64,000 nucleotides of DNA. It comes from Pseudo-nitzschia pungens. Taxonomy: Eukaryota; Bacillariophyta; Bacillariophyceae; Bacillariales; Bacillariaceae. Positions 9,708 to 18,945 of the stretch are shown piece after piece. The notes beneath the pieces are model-generated. The model was not told where the DNA came from and searched no databases. It saw nothing but the letters and a program-made list of their open reading frames with translations. Location of the stretch: NCBI GenBank assembly GCA_037355855.1, contig CM074759.1:2170001-2234000 (forward strand). The letters are read 5' to 3'. The stretch's first letter is position 1. Every line of letters begins with the position of its first letter. The translations under genes were made by a program, and so were the position numbers.

Positions 9708-9863
9708 ACAGTCACGAATCCGTTCGTGATTGGATTACGATTAGCGAGTCTCCTTATCGCCGAATACAGGAGACTCGCTGGAAAGCAATAGCAATAGACT
9801 AATCAATAGCTCTCACAATTTGCATATCACTACTTTATTCACTAGTAGACCCGGGGTATGGCA
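9708..9863 (+). repeat. Copy A 3' LTR, remaining 156 bp
   Basis: After the second GGAAT the sequence resumes with ACAGTCACGA, matching the LTR interior of copies B and C. It ends GGTATGGCA at 9863, the conserved LTR 3' end. It contains an 11-bp perfect inverted repeat (9743-9753 and 9769-9779). Copy C integrase sequence follows without a gap. Confidence 0.88.
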
Positions 9864-10343
9864 AGAATCCACCAGGTCTTGAAGGACTGCCTGTTGTCCT
9901 TCAACCTGGAACAAAGGGATCTCCACGAGAAGGATCCGTTTGAGGAGTTCACCACCAAGGCAGCGTACGCCATCAGGAGTGCAATCCATACCACCCTGGG
10001 ATATTCCCCAGCACAACTGGTGTTCGGACGGGATATGTTCATGCCTGTGAACTTCCCAGTGGATTGGGAAGCAATCCAAGCAAGGAAACAAAAGAGTATC
10101 CACAAGAGTAACACCCGGGAGAATCAGAAGAGGATTCCCCATGTCTACAAGGAAGGAGACTATGTCACCCTGGAAAGGAAGGGCATTGTTCCAAAACTAT
10201 CCTTCCCACGACAAGGACCTTACAAGGTGATCAAGGCCCATAACAATGGAACTGTAACTATTGAAACTGCTCCCTTTGTAACCGATCGGGTTAACATTAG
10301 GAGAGTACACCCCTATTATTGCAGGGATCCTATTAAATCGTAA
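9864..10343 (+). pseudogene. Pol fragment of copy C (integrase C-terminus)
   Basis: The 159 codons from RIHQVLKD to the TAA match pol residues 929 onward of copies A and B, covering the integrase end and the GPY/F module. The ATG at 9858 belongs to copy A's LTR (GGTATGGCA) and is not a real start. Only the tail of the gene is here because copy A interrupts it. Confidence 0.85.
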
Positions 10344-10361
10344 CAGTACCATGGAGGAGTA

Positions 10362-10551
10362 TGCCGTGCACCAAAATACAGTCACGAGTACATACGGGAC
10401 TGGATTAAGGATAAGGATAAAAACATTCGGCGAGTCGACAGAATCGCTGATTCGGAAGGCTCTTAGAACTGTAGCAAATAGACTAACCAATAGAGCTCAC
10501 AATTTTGCATATCACTACTATTCTAATCACTAGTAGACCCGGGGTATGGCA
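10362..10551 (+). repeat. Copy C 3' LTR (about 190 bp)
   Basis: It starts TGCCGTGCACC and ends GGTATGGCA, as in copies A and B, but is longer and diverged inside. In the region of the A and B hairpins only a short GAATC/GATTC stem is seen. Unrelated AT-rich DNA follows from 10552; the left target duplication is not in the window. Confidence 0.85.
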
Positions 10552-12783
10552 ATTATGCAGATATGCCAAAACGTGCAACTTCAATAGCTTTAATTATGCA
10601 GGAAACAAAAGTAATTACGCAGCTAGGTGATACTAATAGGGACCTGTATAATAGCAAGATTACATCAAGTGTAAAAATTATTACATTCAATAACACCTGT
10701 GAGTGATGCTCATAGCCCCTTTCAGTGGTGCTAACAACTACTGAGAGGGACTAATAGATAAAGGGATGAATAAAAGTATTGGTGTGTTAAATATCTATCT
10801 TTTGTCCTTCCTTAAGTAATAATCTTGCTAATGAATCAATTACAAAAGTTATTAATTGCGTATCTATGTTTTTAACATGCGTAATTTCATTAAGCAAAAA
10901 TTCTCATTTATTCTGTGTGTAATAAGATTAATCACATATCAAATCTGGAACACCTGTTTACTTCACTGCAGCCCCTTTCACACTCATAAACATTCGGTGC
11001 AAGTAACCCCTTTCACACTCCTGAACATACAGCTTACATTATGTGTTTTTCTATTTTTGACTGTTCCAGTATGTTTATGTTTGTACAGGAGGATGCAGTA
11101 AAGTAAGAAGCTGTTGCATGTAGCTAATTTTAATTACCCAACCAATTAATTGTGCCAAATTATTACATAAATCATGCCCCATATTCCCCATGCTATTGGC
11201 TTTTGTATGGCCACTTTATAGGGCTATCAATGCCACCAAAAAGGGTGACTCAGCACTGATACAGCAGCTGTTGGATAGGGGAAGTAGCCCTGTTGTTGCT
11301 GCTATCAGCTGTTTTTTATTTCAAGTTTCTAATTGACGCTGTCCACCAGGGGGGTATCAATTTTGTTGATTGAATTGCAGATCCTTTCCAATCAATAGTT
11401 TGTCTCTGCCATTACTTGTTGGTTGTTCTATAATGTAATACATCTGTAGTAAATAATGCATAAATATGAAAGGTAGCCTCTTGTGTAGTAGTCTGAGTCA
11501 TTGCTTCAGAGAGAGGATGGTCCAGGTATTTTGTCATGCAATTGACCCACCATTGTTGGGAACTATTTTGAGAACCTATATTTTTTCTTTGAGAGGAATC
11601 CTGATGGTCTTGGATTATTTTTTGGCTATCACATTACAGCCAGCACTGCTGATGCACTGATGCATGTGTTGTTTGTGCTGGTATGGAGGGTTGCATTTAT
11701 TACACCATCACAGTACTAGTAATAGGAGTCCAACTAGCACCAATCGTACAACAGGCAGTACACACTGTCTAAAAATGATTCTATCTCTCAGAAAAAGAAA
11801 TCTCTACAATCTCTTTTGAGACATCTATTTTTTCCTTGAGAAGAAAGACCTTTGAGCGCTGTACTTAAAACTCTTCCAAATCCTCCATTTTTGGTGTCTG
11901 GTGGAATATCAAAATTTCTTCTTAATCCTCCAGAAAATTTGACTATCGGTAAGATTTAAGGTTACTACTACCGGTACCGGTAATCTTAGGTCCGACAACA
12001 ATCGAGAGCGTTAAAAACGATTGATTCTCAATTGTTGTGGGACGCGTACTACAAAATTCCTATCAGCTGTCCCCCGGTTCTACATCCTCAACTACTAATT
12101 TCTACGGAAACCGGGGGACAGCTGATAGGAATTCCGTAGTACGAGTAATTACCGTAGTGTTCTCAGTTGATGTAGGACTCGTACTTGTATCGTAATTTAC
12201 TGTACGATCGGCATCTGATGACCTTTTGAGGAGTAATGGTGACTGTTTGGGTCATTTATGTCCAAATTTCAGTTCAGCCCAATTGTGCTTTGTGCTTTGG
12301 TCTACTGGAACAAGTTCCAGTACGAGAACTTGGACTTCGTACGAGTAACCAAACTTTGTTCTGCATCTAATCATTATCATGATAATGGTAACTTACGTGT
12401 ACGAGTATTAACTAAGTTACCGCAAGAAAATGGAAGTACGACGTACAACGAAGTACTTCGTAATCCGTAAGTACGAAAATCTACTGTCCGTACTTGCAAC
12501 ATCGTACACCGTATCTTCAGAATCTTCTTCAGTTTTTCTTTCTTCTTGTGCGGTGTTGGTTTTTTAAAAAAGAAATTACGTAGTAATTACCTTGCATGGC
12601 ATCAACCAGGAACGAGGTACAATGCTGTAAATATCCGAAGGACTCCTCGATGAAGTTCAAATTAACTTGAAATCACTCTGAACAAAGCGAGATACTTTGT
12701 ATTCATCAAGGTTTTCCTTTCATCCAACACTTTTAGAGTTTTCGTTAGCACGATAGAAATGTCACAGATCTCTGCTGTTTGTC
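10552..12783. other. AT-rich intergenic stretch, no supportable gene
   Basis: About 2.2 kb with many stops in all frames. Contents: a possible ankyrin-like relic around 11223-11331; a short inverted repeat around 11991-12044 resembling the transposon TIR sequence at 41697-41720; the 95-bp MITE at 12047-12141; and, from about 12140 to 12480, DNA rich in GTAC, GTAA and TTAC words. The last 300 bp probably hold the promoter of the gene at 12784. Confidence 0.6.
12047..12141. mobile_element. 95-bp fold-back MITE, copy 1
   Basis: Two near-complementary arms of about 33 bp enclose a loop of about 29 bp. The ends read TA-CTAC...GTAG-TA, consistent with a TA target duplication. The arm includes TTCCTATCAGCTGTCCCC. 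A second copy of the same length lies at 55690-55784 and a single arm at 54556-54586. No coding capacity. Confidence 0.8.
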
Positions 12784-14319
12784 ATGTCGAATATGGAAGG
12801 AACTGAGCAGAAAGATGTTGGTCAAAGAATTTCTTTGCTCTCAGAAGAAAAGATTGATGACAAAGACCACAAGGACGGCTCACGTATCGGAATCGAAGAA
12901 GATGAGTCAAACGAAAAACGCAAGCGTGGTTGGGGCAAATTAATGTGGTGGAAGAAGGATCGATCTGTTGAAGAAACGGAATCAGAAGCTCTCATGCCTG
13001 CAGATACGGACGACGACGAAGGACAAATAGGAGGAGGAGACATTTCTACCGGTGGTCTTGTCTACGAGAGCACAGCAGACAACAAGGAAACCACAAGTAT
13101 CGATGTTCTTGAGGAACAGACAAAGGAGACAAACGATGATTCAGGAGAAAACGACGAGGTGGCGAAAGAGGGGGATCTATTGCTTCTAGGACAGTCGCAA
13201 AGCAAGGATCACAGTGAATCATTAAAACCGACCATTTCGTCAACCTCATTGATAGAAACTTCAAAAAGTGAACTTGGTTTTGAAAGCGATTCGGACGGTA
13301 GCTCTGACGAAGGGTCTGAAAGTAGCTCTGAAGAAAGCTCAGATGACAGCTCTGAAAGCAGCTCCGATGACGATTCAGATAGCAGTTGTGCAGACCAAGA
13401 CAACGACCATTCCGTTTTGAAAAATCTATCCGACGATAGACCTAACCTGAATAGACGCTATGCTTCAACGAGGTCATTTTTCAACAATAGAGACGGAAAG
13501 CAGATCACGTCAAGACCACCTCTGTCGCGCAGTCTATCTCTAAGGTCGGCATATAGCGACAGTGAGAAGCAAAATATTTCTCAAGATATTGATCCAGAGG
13601 GTAGAAAAAGAATGCATGGCAGGATTGAGGGATTTGGAAATTCCGTATCTCCCGAAAAGAAATCATCTCCAAAAACATTTCGGGATCGTTTTCAAATATT
13701 TCTAAACAATGAAACTAATGGAATGAAAAAGATGGATACCGGTATCCAAAAATTTTCGTGGTCGGACAGTTTCGAAAATACCATGAATAATATAGCCGAT
13801 GCTATGATGCCCCCAGAATTGCAACCGTTTGAAGAAGGATATTCGATTGCCCCTGTTATCATTAAAGACGTCGAACTTATGAAGAAGGGGAAAACTAGCG
13901 GAATGAAAAAGATGGATACCGGTTTGCAAGGGCAAACGTGGGCTGACAGTATCGAAAATACAATGAATAATATAGCTGATGCTGTCTTGCCCCCTGAACC
14001 GTATGAGGAAGGCTATATGATTGCTCCAGCTGAAGAGATTGAAACAAAGACGATACGCAAGACTGGTAATCAGGCAAAGGCAACACCAGTGCGATCAGAA
14101 TTAAACGGAGAGGACAAAAATTATATCAAACGTATTGAGCAGGACTTGAAGCGAAAGGATTTGGAGATCATGTGTTGGAAGAATCGGGTCAAAGATTTAG
14201 AAGAAGAAGTCAAGCGTTTGAGAGAAATGATAGACGAAAACGTGCTCATGGATAGCAAATGTGAGGAAGATAACACGGGCATAGAATGGAAAACAGAAAA
14301 TGTTGACCTCATTAGTTGA
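12784..14319 (+). CDS. Acidic coiled-coil protein with two tandem repeats, unknown function
   Basis: A 511-residue open frame with no family I recognise. Residues ~1-150 are acidic and charged. A Ser/Asp/Glu-rich block (~165-205) looks like a disordered phosphorylation target. At ~312-418 two copies of a module of about 50 residues occur, each with GMKKMDTG, then ENTMNNIADA, then a Pro-rich PPE and an EEGY-IAP ending. The last ~80 residues predict a coiled coil (heptads in IEQDLKRKDLEIMCWKNRV and onward). No signal peptide or membrane segment is seen. Single exon; the next gene converges from the right. Confidence 0.8.
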   Translation: MSNMEGTEQKDVGQRISLLSEEKIDDKDHKDGSRIGIEEDESNEKRKRGWGKLMWWKKDRSVEETESEALMPADTDDDEGQIGGGDISTGGLVYESTADNKETTSIDVLEEQTKETNDDSGENDEVAKEGDLLLLGQSQSKDHSESLKPTISSTSLIETSKSELGFESDSDGSSDEGSESSSEESSDDSSESSSDDDSDSSCADQDNDHSVLKNLSDDRPNLNRRYASTRSFFNNRDGKQITSRPPLSRSLSLRSAYSDSEKQNISQDIDPEGRKRMHGRIEGFGNSVSPEKKSSPKTFRDRFQIFLNNETNGMKKMDTGIQKFSWSDSFENTMNNIADAMMPPELQPFEEGYSIAPVIIKDVELMKKGKTSGMKKMDTGLQGQTWADSIENTMNNIADAVLPPEPYEEGYMIAPAEEIETKTIRKTGNQAKATPVRSELNGEDKNYIKRIEQDLKRKDLEIMCWKNRVKDLEEEVKRLREMIDENVLMDSKCEEDNTGIEWKTENVDLIS

Positions 14320-14549
14320 TAGGCTGTTCTAATATCAACGTTCCCCTTATTTTGGAAACTCCATTGCTGCGATCTCGCTGTGTTGAATGTTCAGATCTTC
14401 GAAAGTGTACCTAAAGTGTATCATTATTACTAAATGCAAGTTATCTGGAAAGGCTTATAACTTTCAAAGAAACGGAGAAATGTGTCCCTTCAATAGTAGA
14501 CTCTGTTGCAATCGGAACGATAGAGAAATATCGACATGATATTGGGATT

Positions 14550-17500
14550 TTAAAACGTAATTTTCACTTCCCAATCTACCAATGCAGAAAGCTCAGGCTT
14601 CCGGATGACCAGGACATGTCCATTGCTGTCATGGGTGAATCCCAAACTTTCACCCACTTCATCCACGCTTGAGGGGTGTTTTTCCACTCCCATAATTATT
14701 ATCCTTTCGATCATTTTATTGGTATCCTCCGATATCCCTTCCCACCCTTCTCCAACAGTTGGAGAATTTATTACATAACCGTACTTTCCAGATACTTCGA
14801 CGGAAAAATTGGCAAGCGCAAATTCATTTTTCGTTGCGTAGTTGAAAGTGTTTTCGTCGTCCATGTATAAGCTTCCAGAGGCACGACCATCCTTATCCAA
14901 TGCAACATAAAGAGTGTAAGGATCACGATTCATTGTGTGTGTACTGCGTCGCAGTCTCAACTTGCGAGGAATCACGGATCCTCCTCGCTGGAAAACGGGA
15001 ATCGTATCGATGTCGCTTGGGACCGTTATCTCCTGAACCGTTCCCTCCTTTCCTTGTTTTGATACCACAACAAGACTCTCTGCGTCGTACCAAACATGCT
15101 CCCCGGGAAACTTAACAACAGACTCGGTCACTTGCGGAGCGGTCACTGGTTTCACCAAAAGATCCGAGCCTATGAGGAATTGATCGTCCACAGCAAAAAG
15201 AGATTCGGTTTGTGGATAGTTCATCCACATAGTTCTCATGACAGGCATCCCAGTTACACTGGCCTCGTGAAAGACAGTGTACCAAAATGGTAGTAATGCA
15301 TATCGAGCCATTGCCGCCTTTCTCAATCGAACCATAGTTTCATCTCCGAACATCCATGGCTCTCGGCGCTTTGCATCGTGATGAGCGTGTCCTCTGAAGA
15401 ATGGCTGGTAGGCTCCGGTCTGCATCCAACGCGTCATAAGTTCAGCATCTGTATTACCAAAGAAACCACCAACATCGGCTCCTACAAAGGAAAGTGCACC
15501 AACATTCAGACTGAGGAGCATGGGTGATGCGATCTCTAAATGAGACCACTGGGCCTCGTTATCACCAGTCCAAATTGAACCATATTTCTGACTTCCGGCA
15601 AAGAAAGATCTGCTCAGAACAAAAGGTCTGACGTTCTCTTCCTCATTTCGACGAATCAATCCTTCCATAGTTGAACGCTGGAATAACATCCCATAAATGT
15701 TGTGCCACTCTCTATGCTCATCTCCATGGAGATTCAACAGGTCTTTTTGCATTGTGACTGTGAAGAGAGATGTTGTAGAACACATAGAAGAAGAATGAAT
15801 TAGTTCTAGAAAAGAAAGCTACGGAGAAAGTCCAGAACTACCCCAAGCGAGTACGATGTAAGCACAATGCAAGTAGTTACCTTCTGGTCCGTTGAAAACA
15901 CTCGGCTCATTCATATCGTTCCATGTGTAGAGAGAGGGCGTCGATCCATGATACTGATTATATGAAAATTGATCTGCCCACCAAGATCGAGCCTCTTCGT
16001 TGGTAAAATCAAGATACGACGAAGATCCAGGCCAGCACCATCCATCGAAATCATTCTTCCCATCTTTGTCTTTTATATAAAGTCCTTTGGCCGTGGCTTC
16101 TTTGTGGATGTAGTATCCAGAATCACGCTTTACGTGAGGATCAACTATCGTTACCTGAAACAAGAAGACAAAATTTAAAGAAAGTCAACATCGAAAGTCA
16201 GAAAATGATGCATCGTACTGCTCCAAAAACAAAGTTTGCGGCGGATTTGAAGTCGTACCATGCGGCGTCCTTGTGACCACAGCTTTTCTTGCATTGACTT
16301 GGGGTGGGGGAAGAGATTATGATCCCATGTAAAGTATCTCTTTCCATCTGTATGTTCAATATCTAGCCACAAGACATCGTATGGGTAATCAAGCTCTTCG
16401 AATTTCTCGTGGACTTGATAAACATCTTGTTCATCCTTGTAGTTCCATCGACACTGGTGATATCCGAGACTGAAGATCGGTGGAAGAGGCGTCAAACCTG
16501 TCAATTTTGCATATTGGCGATACAAGTCTTCGGGATTTGGACCGGGAATAAAAAACACATCAATGATTCCACTCTCGCTCATCCAGTGTGACGTTTTACT
16601 CCCACTTGCATCGTCGTCGATATCCACAAATGTTTCCGTCGGATTAAACCAGAACACTCCCGAGGTTCCTGTCTTGGTACTCTGGCTCACGAGAAGAGGA
16701 ACAGCACCATACAGAGCCATGGGAACGTCAAGATCATATTCAAAAACGTCGAGATTATATAGACGGTAGGGGTTTTTGTACTCGGAGTTTTTCCCCGTGG
16801 TTCGCTTCAGTGCAGTAGAGGAGGCGTGTTCCGGAAGTCCATACAAGTACTTGGATCCAGGGAACGTAATGTCAGAGCCAACACTCATCGGTCCATTAGG
16901 CTTGGAATCAACATGAGCTCCGAACTTCTCTTCCCACATACCCTCCTTATCCAAATCTATTTCGCTCAACTTGCGATGATCCGCTTCTTGGTTTTCTTCT
17001 TTCCGTTCCTCCCGTGTTCCATCTGCATAGATTGCCAAGCCATCCTCCCAGTATCCGACAATTTCTTTTTCTGGTTCTTCCTCATCTTTTTTGTTTTCCT
17101 CACCAACGACATCATCGAGATTCTCGCCCTCAGCTGAATTGCCATCGGTTTCATCTTTATGGCGACGTATTTCAAAGTGCGTCATTTGTTTGTCACCCAT
17201 GGCAATCACTGGTCCTTGACTTAACTCAGACTCGCGGTACAAATACGTTGCAAACGAATCCAATCGTAGCAAAAACAGCATTCCACTCTTCTCGTGCGCG
17301 GCAGATTGATCCCCGTATCGCAACCCCATGTAGCGCTTTGCCTCCTCCTGGCTTCCTAGTACATCGACTAAATATTGCTCACCAGGTCGAATCCAATTCG
17401 CGTGTTCTGCGGGCTCCATGTTTTCAGTGGTCAACACCAATTCATCATAAGTTATACGAGCCTTGTCGTGTGGTGTTTTCCGATTATCACCAGAATTTCC

Positions 17501-18034
17501 TGCTCGATAGACTTCGGTGATGCGCATTCGGACAAGTCCATCGGAAAGACAATGAACAGAAAAATTTAGGTATTCCTTCTTGCCAGTGGAAGTGTCTGTC
17601 GCAGTATTCACTAGGGTACCAGTAAGTGTTGGTGGTGGTCCTCTCACGTAGGGATCTTTTTTCTTTTTGGAAGAATCATCACTGTCGGTATATTTCCCTA
17701 ATATACGGTTCTGGAGAGACTTCCATAATCCATCGTTCTTCTCCGCGCCCTCTTTTTCGTTTTCGGCCTTCTGATCCGAAACCACCCCTGCCTTCTCACT
17801 GGGATCATTGATTTCATCTTTCTCCTCGTTGGGAAGGTGAAAGTGCACAGACTCTTCCTCAACCCGGTACTGGTATAGACTCGCTGAATGATCCCCTCGA
17901 TGGCGACGGCAAAAGGAGGTCTGCTCGCACGTTCGAAATTTGGACTGATCAACGCTCAATCCAGTCGTAACCAGGCAACCGACGAGAAGCGCCAGCCATA
18001 GGAAACGCTCCGGATGTGCTTTGGTTTGCAACAT
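14550..18034 (-). CDS. GANAB: Glucosidase II alpha subunit, GH31 family (ER)
   Basis: Three exons, 18034-16259, 16154-15881 and 15757-14550, join in frame to 1085 residues; both introns (104 and 123 bp) are GT-AG. An N-terminal signal peptide (hydrophobic WLALLVGCLV) precedes FRTCEQTSFCRRHRG, the Cys motif near the start of mature glucosidase II alpha. The GH31 core follows: nucleophile D672 in WNDMNEPSV and the acid/base Asp in WTGDNEAQW. The enzyme trims the inner glucoses of N-glycans on ER glycoproteins together with a beta subunit not seen here. An acidic Lys/Glu-rich insert lies in the N-terminal half. The start is set at 18034 because the signal peptide begins there; an upstream in-frame Met at 18067 is possible. 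Confidence 0.93.
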
Positions 18035-18067
18035 TGTGAATGGTGTTAGAGTTTCAACTCGGAGCAC

Positions 18068-18945
18068 TACAGTGTTCCGGTTTAAAAGTCAGGAACTGCC
18101 ACAAGTACGGTACCGAATCCCGATGTACAAGTTATATTGAAAAACGGACTTGTAAAAGCAAGAGGGAAAAGACCCGACAACAGATTTTCAAAGATCGTTA
18201 AAATAATAATGATAGTACGGTAAGGTTAGTGAGGTTACCACTCGTAATACGAAGAACGAAAACAATATCCGCAGTATTATGTTGTACAAGTACGCGTACG
18301 TACCGGTATCGGTAGAACGGATTGTTTTCGTTCCATCCCCGACAGGGGCAGGGATCAGGGGTACTAATACGCACCTTACTAGAAGTAAGGTTAGTACGAG
18401 CAGTGGTCACAATTTTTACTTGTACTTTTTTCGAGGCATAGGTGTGAGGTCTGTCTATCGTCCGTCCGTATTCGGTGCGTTTTGTGCACGATCCAAAAAA
18501 TAATAAAAAAATTCGGAATTCATATTCGACTGAACTGCTTCGTCCTGCTTTAGGTACGAGGAACTTAACACCGTAAAAACCTTACGTAAGGTTAACTTAC
18601 TCGTAGTACACCCCTGGTACGAAGTAAACCTTAACTTTATTATTATTTTATTCAGAAAAATACGGTCCGAAAAATACCGTACCTTTGGTTTACCAGGACT
18701 AAGATTTACCGTACGGTACAAGTAAGTTACGTCTACGTACTTGTGTAAGTTAACCTCAACATTAATTTACACAAGTAATTCTTCTCGGATTGATCGTAAG
18801 ATTACCCTTAACTTACCCTAACCTTACCGAAGTAAGGAAGCCTTAACCTTACGAAGTTTTTTTTCGCACGAATTTCATATCTAATAGAAGGTTGGAGTTA
18901 ACTCTCCTTCCTGAACTATCCGATGTCTGATGTCAGTTCATAATC
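18068..18945. promoter_or_regulatory. Shared upstream region of two divergent genes
   Basis: This 880-bp spacer separates the glucosidase II gene (minus) from the VWA-AAA+ gene (plus), so it must hold both promoters. It is AT-rich and built largely from GTAC, GTAA, TTAC and CCTTA words, including TACCGGTA-like palindromes around 18300. I see no unambiguous TATA or initiator element. Confidence 0.45.

Larger units (their letters stand above)
1..9863 (+). mobile_element. Ty3/gypsy-like LTR retrotransposon, copy A (5' truncated by window, split by copy B)
   Basis: Copy A runs from mid-gag at the window start through pol (595-3864) to a polypurine tract and its 3' LTR. Only 16 bp of that LTR (3893-3908) lie left of copy B. 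The remaining 156 bp resume at 9708-9863, after B and the repeated GGAAT. The LTR therefore totals about 172 bp and has TGCC...GGCA ends. Directly after it at 9864 the sequence continues as integrase coding sequence of an older copy C, so A itself sits in C. The bases AGAAT at 9864-9868 are the expected right target duplication; its partner is outside the window. The order protease, RT, RNase H, integrase places it in Ty3/gypsy. Confidence 0.9.
9864..10551 (+). mobile_element. Ty3/gypsy-like copy C, 3' fragment
   Basis: This is the right remnant of the oldest copy: the end of pol (9864-10343), a purine tract (about 10351-10361) and a 3' LTR (10362-10551). The left half lies beyond copy A, outside the window. 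C was the target of A: its integrase frame begins directly after A's LTR end, in the codon after the expected catalytic Glu. Confidence 0.85.

Noticed and set aside
9858..9863. ATG at 9858 as a start for a 161-codon protein
   Set aside because: The ATG belongs to copy A's LTR end; the rest is an integrase fragment of copy C.
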